NCBI GenBank assembly: GCA_002712005.1
Contig: PASP01000019.1
Location: 1 to 54,572, forward strand
Direction of reading: 5' to 3'
From: Halobacteriovoraceae bacterium
GTDB taxonomy: Bacteria; Bdellovibrionota; Bacteriovoracia; Bacteriovoracales; Bacteriovoracaceae
Length of the DNA stretch: 54,572 bases
A program made the translations under genes and the position numbers. The notes under the pieces are model-generated. The model did no database searches and had not been told where the DNA came from. It saw only the letters and a program-made list of their open reading frames with translations. Below are positions 26,104 to 35,179 of this stretch, one piece after another. Position 1 is the first letter of the stretch; each line of letters starts with the position of its first letter.

Positions 26104-27230
26104 GCAGCTTGCTTCTTAATTTCGTTATACCAATCTGGGGATAAGAAATTACTCTTTGGAAAAGGAAGTTTGTTAACAACGATATCTTCAAAGAACGAAG
26201 GTACATAGTTACAAGGAACCATCTCTCCTTGATACTTTCCAGTGTCTGGATCCTTTCCGGTTTGTACCCAGCGAAAAATATCTCGAGAAATATAATTTCC
26301 ATTAGCATCTAGTCCCATGATTTCGGAAATATGGCTCGTTCTCCTGCCTCCGTCGTGATAACGACTACATTGAACAATAACTTGCATAGCAGAAGCAACC
26401 ATCTTTCTTACAGCATCAGGCGGTATTTTAGTATCACCCATAAGACAAAGCGTTTCTAGACGAGTACAGGCATCAATAGGATTATTCGCGTGAACTGTCC
26501 CCATCGAACCGTCGTGACCTGTATTCATAACTTGAATAAGATCGAGGGCCTCTTCCCCCCTAACCTCACCAACAATAATTCGATCAGGTCGAAGTCTCAT
26601 GGCCGATATAACTAATTCACGTATCGTCACTTCCTCGACTCCACGAGTAGGATCAGCTTTACGAGTTTCAAAGTTTACCACATGTTCGGCCTTCACTTGA
26701 AGTTCTGCCGCATCTTCAATAATCAGTAATCTCTGAGTTTTAGGTATTCGAGAACCGAGAACATTCAACATTGTGGTTTTACCAGATCCGGTTCCCCCAC
26801 TAACGATAATATTCTTACCAAGATAAATACATATATCTAAGAAGCGAGCGGCCGTCTTAGATAGAGAACCAAAGTCTATCAGGTCATTAAGAGTTAACTT
26901 CTCTTTAGAAAATTTTCGAATAGCGACTGTGGTTCCATTCTTCGCCATCGGGGGTAGTACCACGTGAATACGAGATCCATCAGGTAAGCGAGCATCAAGA
27001 CGTGGATTATCAGCATCTATAACTCTTCCCACCGATTGAGCAATCGCTCTCATAGCAGAAATGAGAGCATCTTCATTGGGAAATTGATTTTCTGTTTTAT
27101 AGACGAGTCCCTTTTTTTCAACAAAGACTTCAAAGGGTCCATTAATCATGACTTCTGAAACTCCTGGGTCATCAAGAAGATCCTTGATGGGTCCAAGAAG
27201 ATTAGCAATAGCATCATTAAATACGGACAT
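26100..27230 (-). CDS. CpaF/TadA-type secretion ATPase
   Basis: Hexameric ATPase of the type II/IV secretion family. An N-terminal domain (VSEVMINGPFEVFVE, RLDARLPDGSRIHVVLPP) is followed by Walker A GGTGSGKTT (Lys151), a RLLIIEDAAELQ Asp-box, Walker B IIVGEVRGEEALD and the His-box MGTVHANNP. At 376 residues it lacks the long N-terminal extension of many CpaF proteins. No other tad/flp pilus gene lies within the window, so it is an orphan or works with distant components. It is followed on the same strand by nothing; upstream lies the cupredoxin-like gene 26 bases away. Confidence 0.9.
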   Translation of the reverse strand: MSVFNDAIANLLGPIKDLLDDPGVSEVMINGPFEVFVEKKGLVYKTENQFPNEDALISAMRAIAQSVGRVIDADNPRLDARLPDGSRIHVVLPPMAKNGTTVAIRKFSKEKLTLNDLIDFGSLSKTAARFLDICIYLGKNIIVSGGTGSGKTTMLNVLGSRIPKTQRLLIIEDAAELQVKAEHVVNFETRKADPTRGVEEVTIRELVISAMRLRPDRIIVGEVRGEEALDLIQVMNTGHDGSMGTVHANNPIDACTRLETLCLMGDTKIPPDAVRKMVASAMQVIVQCSRYHDGGRRTSHISEIMGLDANGNYISRDIFRWVQTGKDPDTGKYQGEMVPCNYVPSFFEDIVVNKLPFPKSNFLSPDWYNEIKKQAA

Positions 27231-27256
27231 AAGCGCCTACTTTCTAATTATTGGAA

Positions 27257-27679
27257 TCACTCTTCACGAGGCATCCAAACCTTTACTGTCTCTGAAGCGA
27301 GAGCACGCTTTCTTTCGCGTAAAACCTCCGGTCGCTCCATGACAGTTATGGAACCTCTATGCTTCGTCGTGGGACAGTAGTATTGATAAACACCTGGGCG
27401 ATTAAAAATAACAGAGCCCTCACTTACCTTACCCTTTTCGGCAGATAAGAAGATTTCTTTTCCTTTAATGATAAAACATTCTTTTTGGTCAGAAGTTGCC
27501 GTCACAAAGAATCGAATACGCTCCCCTTTAAACACACTAAAAGACTCGGGATAATAGCCCTCAGGTGTAACGATAATAGATTGATCTCTCTTAGGGGTAT
27601 TGAATTTCTTCTTTTTAAAGACTGGCCCATCATCTACCGCATGAACCGTTTGCCAAGTCACGAGTGCCCATAACGTCAT
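27257..27679 (-). CDS. Exported cupredoxin-like protein
   Basis: A beta-sandwich of cupredoxin type: YYPESFSVFKGERIRFFV, then QKECFIIKGKEIFLSAEKG, then RPGVYQYYCPTTKHRGSITV. The Cys and His in YYCPTTKHRG are candidate copper ligands. From the first ATG the leader (MTLWALVTWQTVHA) lacks basic residues and has no ribosome site. Reading ten codons further upstream gives N-A-K-T-T-F-I-I-S ahead of it, a proper signal peptide, beginning with ATT at 27709 and preceded by GAGGG. The real start may therefore be a rare AUU. It could be electron transfer or copper handling in the periplasm. CpaF follows after 26 bases. Confidence 0.7.
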   Translation of the reverse strand: MTLWALVTWQTVHAVDDGPVFKKKKFNTPKRDQSIIVTPEGYYPESFSVFKGERIRFFVTATSDQKECFIIKGKEIFLSAEKGKVSEGSVIFNRPGVYQYYCPTTKHRGSITVMERPEVLRERKRALASETVKVWMPREE

Positions 27680-27840
27680 TGAAATAATGAATGTTGTTTT
27701 TGCGTTAATAAGACCCTCACTTGTGAAAGATATTCTCTTGAGTGTCTTATCGACCTAAGAATGCAATTACTTTACCAAAACGCTACGGTATTTATTAAAA
27801 TACAACTATTTCAGTAGGTTACTGCCTTCGCAGACAGAGC

Positions 27841-28431
27841 TTATATAGACTTATCCGCTTTATTGGGAAGGACGGGACTAGTGAAACGATGGCCTTTCTC
27901 CCAAGGAAATAGAATGATCGTTTTCCCCTTTTCCGAAAAGGTTTCCATTTGATTAATGTCTGTATGTTTTGGAATTTCAAATTGATAGGAGTATTCCCTC
28001 TCGCTCCCTCCTGAGTGAGTGCGAGTGATATGAAGATTAATTTCATTATTTTTTATTTTAAGATCCATTTTATCTCGAGGCCCTAAAATAAAAGGAAGGA
28101 CATACATAAGGCCTCTCTTATCCCTTTCCCAGCGAGATGGAGCTTGCTGAGGTTGAAATTGGTTTCTAAAGCTTTGAATCATCTGATCAAAGGCATCCTC
28201 TCCTTGGATTAGTTTATCATCAGAGAGTTGTTTAAACATTTGATCTGCTTGTTTAAAGAATTGATCATTAAAGAATTGATCCATGGCCTGTTGATCCCTC
28301 TCCAACCTTTCTTTAAGCATATTGATTATATTTTGATGGGCCCTATTGGAATTTTGAGTGTCTTGTGAGTTTTGCCCCTCCTTAGCAAAAGGAGCACTCA
28401 CAAGAAATAAGAAAATAAGAAGACCTTTCAT
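27841..28431 (-). CDS. Exported protein with Hsp20/alpha-crystallin-like domain
   Basis: Signal peptide MKGLLIFLFLVSAPFAKEG. A Gln/Asn-rich, predicted coiled-coil stretch (residues 20-95) contains many Phe and Met (FFNDQFFKQADQMFKQL). The C-terminal part (KMDLKIKNNEINLHI, EYSYQFEIPKHTDINQME, GKTIILFPWEKG) follows the order of strands in small heat-shock proteins: a D-x-K-x-K-x-N-x-I strand, an F-x-I/L-P segment and a final strand with Pro. A periplasmic small-chaperone role is an inference from this pattern. The thioredoxin-fold protein is encoded 38 bases upstream on the same strand. Confidence 0.55.
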   Translation of the reverse strand: MKGLLIFLFLVSAPFAKEGQNSQDTQNSNRAHQNIINMLKERLERDQQAMDQFFNDQFFKQADQMFKQLSDDKLIQGEDAFDQMIQSFRNQFQPQQAPSRWERDKRGLMYVLPFILGPRDKMDLKIKNNEINLHITRTHSGGSEREYSYQFEIPKHTDINQMETFSEKGKTIILFPWEKGHRFTSPVLPNKADKSI

Positions 28432-28469
28432 ATGCCTATTATGCCTGATAAGGCCTTATTTACAAAAAA

Positions 28470-29060
28470 TTAATATTTTACAGAGCATCCATAGGGTCGA
28501 GTTTTGGCCGTTGTCACTTTCTTACCTGCTAAGACTTCGTCTAAGGCCTGAGAAACATAATTATCTGCTTTTGCTATATCTTCTTTATAGGCTGAAGGAA
28601 TGGAATCAATAGCACCTTGATAAACAATCTTACCGGCTGGATCTACGATAAAGAAATGGGGAGTGGTTTTGGCGCCATAGGCCTGACCAACATCACCGTT
28701 ATTGTCCATAAGGAGAGAAAGAGAGCTCATTTGTTCCTTCGAATAAAGCTCAGTGGCCTTCTCAAGATTAGCGATATGTCCTTGTTTTCCTTCTGCACTA
28801 CTATTTACAACGACCCAATTGACACGATCTTTATATTTCTTTTGAAGCTTAGGTATATTCTGTGAATCATAGTGCTTTCTCACGAAGGGGCAACCATCGT
28901 TATACCATTCAATGACCATATACTTAGATTCCTGGAGGATATTCTTACTCTTAATATTTTTAGGATGACCTTTCAATTCAAAGGCAGGGGCTTGGTCTCC
29001 ATTATCAAGAGCAAAACTTGAAAGGCTAAGCGACAATAAGAAGAAAATGGTTTTTTTCAT
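28470..29060 (-). CDS. Exported thioredoxin-fold (AhpC/TSA-like) protein
   Basis: Starts MKKTIFFLLSLSLSSFA, with GGAGAG four bases upstream; an ATG at 29099 would wrongly extend it. Thioredoxin-fold landmarks: PAFELKGH, MVIEWYNDGCPFVRKHY with the reactive Cys, KTTPHFFIVDPAGKIVYQGAID, and the terminal PYGCSVKY with a second conserved Cys. This matches a common family of periplasmic redoxin-domain proteins. It has no CxxC, so peroxidase or thiol-reductase action would use the two distant cysteines. Its targets are unknown. Confidence 0.85.
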   Translation of the reverse strand: MKKTIFFLLSLSLSSFALDNGDQAPAFELKGHPKNIKSKNILQESKYMVIEWYNDGCPFVRKHYDSQNIPKLQKKYKDRVNWVVVNSSAEGKQGHIANLEKATELYSKEQMSSLSLLMDNNGDVGQAYGAKTTPHFFIVDPAGKIVYQGAIDSIPSAYKEDIAKADNYVSQALDEVLAGKKVTTAKTRPYGCSVKY

Positions 29061-29157
29061 AAGACTCTCCGGTTTAATGAATAGATTCATTATAAGCAAG
29101 GATAGTCCTTAAGAAGAAAAAATTCACTTAGACAGTAGGCCATTAAAATACTTAACT

Positions 29158-29877
29158 TTATTCAGTAACCCCACAATTTCTTAATGCCGACTTCATCTCA
29201 GGAGTTTGAGCATAGAACATGGCGGTAATATGAAACTCTCTACGTCTTCTTATAACCGTAACCGTTAAATTGGGATCCAACTCCTCAAAGGAGCACAAAT
29301 AATCCACCACTTTAACCAGATTCTTACTACTAGCAATCATAAGAAGACTTTGATTATCACTATTAATAGAATTGATATCTGCCCCTCTTTCTCTATAGAG
29401 TCCCATCGTATGGATACGAGCATCTTGATTATCTATGGCCGTTTCAGAAAGAAGGATAAAACTCTCTTTAGTGACATAGTCACTAGATACAGTTCCTCCA
29501 TCAAAGATAGTCTTCCATTCATCGATATAGGCACTTTTTTGAATTAGTTCCCGCGCTGTCTCATTGAACTCATCACTTTCATCAGGTAAGGCACCATAGG
29601 AAATCAGAAGTTCTCCCATCAGTAAACGATCTAATTTAATCGCCTCATTAAGAAGTAACTTTCCTTGTTCATTGATGACATTAAGCTCTAGTGAAGTGAG
29701 TTCAAGAGTCCTTTTCGCTGTAAAATAATCATCTTGTAAAACAGCAGCAATAAGCGTTTCAATAGAGTCTAAGTCAATGACCTTAGCTTCTACTGGTGGC
29801 GGAGTTCTGACCTCCTGCTTATGAAGCTCACAAGAAAAGAAGAAGATTGCACTTAAAATGAGAATGATTAATTTCAT
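29158..29877 (-). CDS. Lipoprotein with ankyrin-like repeats
   Basis: Lipobox FFFSC with Cys16 and no Asp at +2, so sorting to the outer membrane is plausible. Ankyrin-like helical pairs are visible (LNVINEQGKLLLNEAI, LISYGALPDESD, ADINSINSDNQSLLMIAS, VVDYLCS). The ATG shares its A with the TAA stop of the TonB-dependent receptor (TAATG), so translation is coupled. It is the last gene of the TonB locus and might assist the receptor or its passenger at the outer membrane. Confidence 0.75.
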   Translation of the reverse strand: MKLIILILSAIFFFSCELHKQEVRTPPPVEAKVIDLDSIETLIAAVLQDDYFTAKRTLELTSLELNVINEQGKLLLNEAIKLDRLLMGELLISYGALPDESDEFNETARELIQKSAYIDEWKTIFDGGTVSSDYVTKESFILLSETAIDNQDARIHTMGLYRERGADINSINSDNQSLLMIASSKNLVKVVDYLCSFEELDPNLTVTVIRRRREFHITAMFYAQTPEMKSALRNCGVTE

Positions 29878-32800
29878 TAAAAAGTCCTCGTATAACTAAG
29901 GGAAGCTCTTCTTCCCTTGCGATAAATTTGCTTCGTTACCCCACCTTGAGTAAGTTCTGCCTCTGGATTGATTAAATTTTGAACTTTGAATTTAACTTTA
30001 TTCTTAAAGTCTGCTCCAAATTTTTGTTGAAAAACAAAGTCAAGCTGATGAAAAGGCTGTTGATAGATATCAGGTAGACCTTGGGTTCCTACCGTATCCA
30101 CTCTTTCACCAAAAACATTATAGAGAATGGTGGCATTGGTTCCCCAGTCTTTATTATCATAATCGAGATTCACATTGACCACATAAGGAGACTGTCCTTG
30201 AAGTGGTCGAGTTGAATTGGTCACTTGAGCAGAGAGCTCATCAAAGATCGTGACTTCGGAATCAATCTTTGCATAGTTTCCACCTAAGGCCAAATCTTCA
30301 AGAAAAGGCGAAATAAAGCCAAAATTCTTACGAAATTCAATTTCAAATCCCTGGGCCTTTGCATTTCCAATATTAGCTAACTGGTAACCGGTTTCTGAAT
30401 AAGTTAAATTACCTTCATCATCGAAAGCACCAGCGACTTCCTCTATAGGATTAGTAAAGTCTTTAGAGAATAATCCAAAGGAAATATTTTCTTGATTACC
30501 GAAGTACCATTCGATACGGGCATCGATATTCTTGATAATTGTTCCCTTTAAATTGGTATTACCGTTAATCTCTCTATCCCGTTCATCATCATAATAGGCC
30601 GATGGATTAAGGTCTTTGAATGCAGGCCTTGAAATGGTTTCAGAGTAACCTAAACGAACTTGCATCTTTTCTGTCAAAAAATAAGTTAAACCCGCACTAG
30701 GAAGGAAATCTTGCATGAGAAGAGAATTCTCCACTTTATCACGGTTCGATCCCTGATACGTGGTTATATTTTGAATACTATCTTCGTAACGAACTCCTAG
30801 ATTAACGCGCGCAAGATCGGAAATACTTGATTCTGTATCGATAAAGTAACTTCTGATTTGCTGATCAGCTTCGAAGCGATCAGCGGCTCCTGTTGTATCC
30901 ACTAGAGTACAGGCTCCCCCATCGATAACAGCATCGGTACAAATTTGTTCTGGAGTCAATTCAGCGATGCGATCATTTCCCGTGATACGAGCTGCTTCCG
31001 TAGTATTGATGTCATATTTAAAGCGCTTATAGTCTGATTCGCGTTTCTTCTCTGTGATATTTGCCCCTATCTTAGTCGTTAAAGAAAAAGGACTCGTCTC
31101 TACAATAGGAAGTTGAATTTTGGCCTCTCCTTCTTGCACGACGTCTTTAACTTCTCCAAAGTAGCGTTCGTTTGAGCGCGAATCAGTATCAAAGATAGGT
31201 GTCCCCGTATCCGTTACGTGTTGGTAGAATTTAGTATCTGGCTGATCCATCAAAGCTTGTGAATAGCTTCCGCGCCATGAGAAAATTCTCTTTTTATTTG
31301 ATCCCAGTTGGTGTTTCCCATTTAGAATTTGACTAAAAAGCTGACGTTCTTGCCACTGCAAACTGGTTTGCTCGAGATTATTATCCTGGGTATTAAGCTT
31401 TCTCTTTTCAATGCGATCGATTGTTTTTCTGAGCATCAAAGTATTGGATCTTATATCTGCATACTTTCCAAAGTCAGCCCCTAAATTGAGCATCCCCGAT
31501 AGATTGATTTCTCTTTGACTTCTTTCGGTTTGACGAGAGCCTGTGACTTGATTGAATTCATCAATATCATAATTATCGAAATTATCATTAGACCAACGGT
31601 CACGATAGAGTCCAGCAATATTGTAACCAAATTTCTTTCCTCTATACTTTAAAGTATCTCCCACTGACATACTTAAACCAGGTGGTAAGCCCGACCTTTG
31701 ATTTTTAACGGTATAATTCTTATTAAAGGCCTTTCCTAATTCCTTGGCCTCTTCACTACCAGAGGGTAGAGTTCTTCCCCCTGCAGTAGCATCAGCGATT
31801 GCACTAGGAAGAGCACGAGTACCATCATCGATACCAAGCCAGTCATTTTGTCCCCCTTCATAAGTTCTAACCGTACCTTGATCAGATTCATATGAAGTCG
31901 ATAAGGTCACCTTAGCATTGAAATCTTCGGGAATATCCTTCGTTCTTAAATCAACGGCTCCCCCACCAAAACTTCCAGGAAGCTCAGGAGTATAAGACTT
32001 TGTGATAACCATACTATCGAGAATTCCCGAGGGAAAGAGATCCAGTTGCACTACTCTTCGAGTTGGATCAGGTGAAGGTAGAGTGGTTCCATTAAGAAGC
32101 ACATTTGAATAACGCTCGCCAAGGCCACGAATATAAACGAACTTACCGTTAACCACCGTTAGCCCAGTAACCCTGGCCAATGAAGCGGCCGCATTGGAGT
32201 CACCGGATTTGCTCATCTGTTCAGCACCTAAGACATCTGCAACAGTTGAAGATTTTCTTCTTACTTCGATCAAAGAAGCAAGGGATCCTTTAACATGAGG
32301 AGCAACAACGACAAATTCTTCTAACTCTAAACCTGTAGGAAAGAGTTGAGTATTAAGACTTTGGGTCTTCCCTTTCATTACACTTTGTTGCGCCAAAGTT
32401 CTTGTGGCATAGAGTTTATGAATAATGGAAATAGAATAACGACCTTCAGGAACTTCGGCCTTCCAGCGACCAGAAGAGTCTGTGGTATAGGTATCACTGA
32501 TACCAGAGAGGTAAATCTTAGCTCCTTCAACAGGCCCATCCTCACTACGAACGATTCCTTGAAAGGTCCCTTTAGGAGCGTTTGGATCTACGGTTACGGG
32601 AATTTCAGGCTCAGAAACTTCAAACTCCTTATCCTTACCATTAGAAAATGTATTGATAAGAATTTGAGTTGTTTCCCCATCAGCAATAACAAAGGGAATA
32701 CTTTTGATCTTGAGGCCATCCCCTTTTTCAGAATCTTCTTGAGCAGAAGTTTCTTTCACCTCAATGAAGTGACGACCATTTTTTAAATCTTTAAAGATAA

Positions 32801-32972
32801 GGCCATCTGCGGATGATTTAAGTAATTCCACACCATCTAGTGAAATTTCGTAATTTTCTAAAGGCACTCCATTTTCAAAAACGAGGGCCTGAAAAGTTCC
32901 CAAAGCAAAAGAGTTCAGAGAATAAACAATAGATATCAAAAGGAAAACAATTGAACGGTTATTTAAAAACAT
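29877..32972 (-). CDS. TonB-dependent outer-membrane receptor
   Basis: Signal peptide MFLNNRSIVFLLISIVYSLNSFA, then two carboxypeptidase-regulatory/CNA-B-like domains (GTFQALVFENGVPLENYEIS and GTFQGIVRSEDGPVEGAKIY). The plug follows (SLARVTGLTVVNGKFVYIRG, RYSNVLLNGTTLPSPDPTRR, GSFGGGAVDLRT), and then a large beta-barrel ending SYTRTF with the terminal Phe typical of barrels. At 1031 residues it resembles receptors for large ligands such as glycans or peptides more than siderophore receptors, but the ligand cannot be told. It is encoded immediately after the TPR and TonB genes that would energise it. Confidence 0.93.
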   Translation of the reverse strand: MFLNNRSIVFLLISIVYSLNSFALGTFQALVFENGVPLENYEISLDGVELLKSSADGLIFKDLKNGRHFIEVKETSAQEDSEKGDGLKIKSIPFVIADGETTQILINTFSNGKDKEFEVSEPEIPVTVDPNAPKGTFQGIVRSEDGPVEGAKIYLSGISDTYTTDSSGRWKAEVPEGRYSISIIHKLYATRTLAQQSVMKGKTQSLNTQLFPTGLELEEFVVVAPHVKGSLASLIEVRRKSSTVADVLGAEQMSKSGDSNAAASLARVTGLTVVNGKFVYIRGLGERYSNVLLNGTTLPSPDPTRRVVQLDLFPSGILDSMVITKSYTPELPGSFGGGAVDLRTKDIPEDFNAKVTLSTSYESDQGTVRTYEGGQNDWLGIDDGTRALPSAIADATAGGRTLPSGSEEAKELGKAFNKNYTVKNQRSGLPPGLSMSVGDTLKYRGKKFGYNIAGLYRDRWSNDNFDNYDIDEFNQVTGSRQTERSQREINLSGMLNLGADFGKYADIRSNTLMLRKTIDRIEKRKLNTQDNNLEQTSLQWQERQLFSQILNGKHQLGSNKKRIFSWRGSYSQALMDQPDTKFYQHVTDTGTPIFDTDSRSNERYFGEVKDVVQEGEAKIQLPIVETSPFSLTTKIGANITEKKRESDYKRFKYDINTTEAARITGNDRIAELTPEQICTDAVIDGGACTLVDTTGAADRFEADQQIRSYFIDTESSISDLARVNLGVRYEDSIQNITTYQGSNRDKVENSLLMQDFLPSAGLTYFLTEKMQVRLGYSETISRPAFKDLNPSAYYDDERDREINGNTNLKGTIIKNIDARIEWYFGNQENISFGLFSKDFTNPIEEVAGAFDDEGNLTYSETGYQLANIGNAKAQGFEIEFRKNFGFISPFLEDLALGGNYAKIDSEVTIFDELSAQVTNSTRPLQGQSPYVVNVNLDYDNKDWGTNATILYNVFGERVDTVGTQGLPDIYQQPFHQLDFVFQQKFGADFKNKVKFKVQNLINPEAELTQGGVTKQIYRKGRRASLSYTRTF

Positions 32973-34123
32973 AGGGCTACCTCTGATTCACAGCGGTTCA
33001 TCGCCTCTCGCAAGGCCATAGCTTTTTTAAAGAGATCTGCCCTTTGAATACGGGAGAGATACTTCTGAGTCGTAGAATAATCACCAACCATAAAATTAGC
33101 ATAGGCCAAGGCATATTGGATATCTTGGTCTTCTTTAAGTGCCGTTCTTTGACCTTTCTCACCCAGGAGAACCATAGTGTTAAAGTCTTCACTCATAAGG
33201 GCCAAGGTAATGGATTGCTTAAGTTTTTTTACAGGATTTCTAATTCCCATCGCCAAGTTTTTGGCCATAACCTCATGACCGGCCTTGCGCCACAACTCAG
33301 AAGCTTCAACAAGATAGTCAGGGTGATAAGTAGATAATTCAGTAAATAATTTTGCAGATGCCGTTAAATTGCCAAGAGAAATATAAGAGCGAACTAGGTC
33401 CTTAGTGATTTCCTCATCACTGGGATCCTTTAAACGAGCCGCCTCTCCCAGAACAATGGCCTTATCCATAGATTGAATATTACGATACATTTGACCCATA
33501 CGGGCAAGATCAAGGGCCGAAATCTGGTAATCATTCATAATTTTCTTAGCGGTTTCAAAACTCACTTCAATTAAGTTCTGATCCATTAAATAGAACCATT
33601 TCTGCTTCATTAAAGAAAGTTCTTGAGGAAAACGTTTAATACCGGAATGAAGAATATCCCAACCAAGAATAGGTTCACGATTTTCAAAGTGAAGGCTTGC
33701 TTTAATCTGATAATAGCGAACTCGATCTTTAAGAATAGAATGCTTAGATTGGAGTAATTGAATACCTTTCTTATATTCCTTGATACCGAGGTAACTCTCC
33801 CCCATAGATTCCCACACTAAAGGAGCAAGCTCTAAGTTCTCAGAGATACCTTCCTCTATGGCCTTGTCAAAAGCTGCTAAAGCTTCAGCGTAACGTTTTT
33901 GCTTAAGCTCTAAAATACCTTTTAGAGCATAGAATCTTTCAGGAATAACTTCATGAGGATCCTTAATTTGAGAAAGTACTGAGTTAGCACGGGAGTAATT
34001 CTTGTTCTTAATAAGAAATGCCGCGAGATCAAGAGAATTTAATTCTTCTTGCGCATAAGAACTCGCCACGCTCGCCATAAGAAAGACATTAAATATAAGT
34101 AGTTTTAAAAGAGTATTTTTCAT
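32963..34123 (-). CDS. Periplasmic TPR-repeat protein of the TonB locus
   Basis: Signal peptide MKNTLLKLLIFNVFLMASVASSYA, then a chain of TPR-like helix pairs (FYALKGILELKQKRYAEALAAFDKAIE, LVWESMGESYLGIKEYKKGIQLL, LARMGQMYRNIQSMDKAIVLGEAA). It ends with two cysteines (CESEVALC). TPR proteins regularly follow tonB in TonB2-type clusters of Vibrio and Shewanella. It overlaps the receptor start by ten bases and lies two bases after tonB. Confidence 0.85.
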   Translation of the reverse strand: MKNTLLKLLIFNVFLMASVASSYAQEELNSLDLAAFLIKNKNYSRANSVLSQIKDPHEVIPERFYALKGILELKQKRYAEALAAFDKAIEEGISENLELAPLVWESMGESYLGIKEYKKGIQLLQSKHSILKDRVRYYQIKASLHFENREPILGWDILHSGIKRFPQELSLMKQKWFYLMDQNLIEVSFETAKKIMNDYQISALDLARMGQMYRNIQSMDKAIVLGEAARLKDPSDEEITKDLVRSYISLGNLTASAKLFTELSTYHPDYLVEASELWRKAGHEVMAKNLAMGIRNPVKKLKQSITLALMSEDFNTMVLLGEKGQRTALKEDQDIQYALAYANFMVGDYSTTQKYLSRIQRADLFKKAMALREAMNRCESEVALCF

Positions 34124-34125
34124 AA

Positions 34126-34758
34126 CTAATTCAGATTAAAGCTGATCTTTTGTTTGACCCAAACTTTAACTGCCCCCCCTTTATAACGTGCAGGATCGAA
34201 TTGCCATTCTCTTACAGAATCCATAGCAACTTCATCAAAAACCCCAGAGGGATTACTTGCGAGTAATTTTATTTTTTCAACAGCACCCGTTTTATCGACT
34301 AAGATATTAAGAATGACTTCACCACCAATTCCACGATCACGAGCATAGTCAGGGTAACGTAGAGGTGGTCGATAAGTGGCCTTAGGTACTTCATCCACAG
34401 TATCCTCAGTCATAATGACATCACCGTTATTACCTAATAGACCATCAGCTCCTTCTGCTAAGAATTCGAATTGTCCCAAACCAAAGCTAGAGCCTCCTAA
34501 GGCACCAGCAAGACTAGGTGGAGCGACTTTAGGTTTAGATTTTTTAATTTTCTTTCTTTGAGTAACTTTAGGCTTTGGTTTCTTTTTAGGTTTTTGTGTT
34601 AATTCAAAACTTGTCTTATGAAGATCTTTCTTTTTCTGCTTATGGCCTTCTAAACCATTCATTATAATTAGACCAAACATAACAACAAAAATTCCAACCA
34701 CTCCCCCTAAGGGAGGAATATATTTAAACGCCAGTTTTTTAAATTTTTCGTCTCTCAT
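34126..34758 (-). CDS. tonB: TonB energy-transducing protein
   Basis: A short cytosolic N-terminus, one membrane segment (residues about 15-33), a Lys/Pro-rich periplasmic spacer (KKKPKPKVTQRKKIKKSKPK) and the C-terminal TonB domain (PPLRYPDYARDRGIGGEVIL to VREWQFDPARYKGGAVKVWV). It carries proton-motive energy from ExbB/ExbD to the receptor plug. The spacer is short, as in TonB2. It is encoded 16 bases after exbD. Confidence 0.93.
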   Translation of the reverse strand: MRDEKFKKLAFKYIPPLGGVVGIFVVMFGLIIMNGLEGHKQKKKDLHKTSFELTQKPKKKPKPKVTQRKKIKKSKPKVAPPSLAGALGGSSFGLGQFEFLAEGADGLLGNNGDVIMTEDTVDEVPKATYRPPLRYPDYARDRGIGGEVILNILVDKTGAVEKIKLLASNPSGVFDEVAMDSVREWQFDPARYKGGAVKVWVKQKISFNLN

Positions 34759-34774
34759 TTTAATATCCCTCTAA

Positions 34775-35179
34775 TTAAGAGGCCTCACTCTCTGCGGCCA
34801 CACCAACGTCTTTTGCACCAGCTAAGCGGCAGGCATCAACAACTTCGAGTAGCCTTTGAGCAGGAACACCCTTATCAGTCACGACAAGTACACTTTCACT
34901 GGAGCCCGACTTCATAAGCTCACGTACTTTACTTTGCAGGACCCAAACTCGAGTAGGCTGTCCGTCGACATAGACTTTATTATTTTGATCAATGTAGACC
35001 CTGATACTCTTTGTACTTGCAGGACCAGCACTCGAAGCACCAGGTCTTTCAAGATCCAATTTCATATCTTTAACAAAGGTCGTGGAAACCATAAAAAAGA
35101 TAAGTAAAATAAAAACCATATCAATAAGGGGAGACATATCAATCTGAGTCTCTTCCTCAGTTCTTGTGATCCTACGCAT
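34775..35179 (-). CDS. exbD: ExbD biopolymer transport protein
   Basis: One membrane helix with the essential Asp20 (IDMSPLIDMVFILLIFFMV), then a small periplasmic domain (KLDLERPG, IRVYIDQNNKVYVDGQP, VLVVTDKGVPAQRLLEVVDACR). The ATG at 35179 has GGAGG five bases upstream; a start at 35203 would only add a non-conserved leader. It overlaps the exbB stop. Confidence 0.94.
   Translation of the reverse strand: MRRITRTEEETQIDMSPLIDMVFILLIFFMVSTTFVKDMKLDLERPGASSAGPASTKSIRVYIDQNNKVYVDGQPTRVWVLQSKVRELMKSGSSESVLVVTDKGVPAQRLLEVVDACRLAGAKDVGVAAESEAS

Noticed and set aside
32346-32786. 146-residue plus-strand open frame
   Set aside because: It lies antisense inside the TonB-dependent receptor gene, has a Ser/Thr/Arg-rich composition typical of antisense frames and no start signals.
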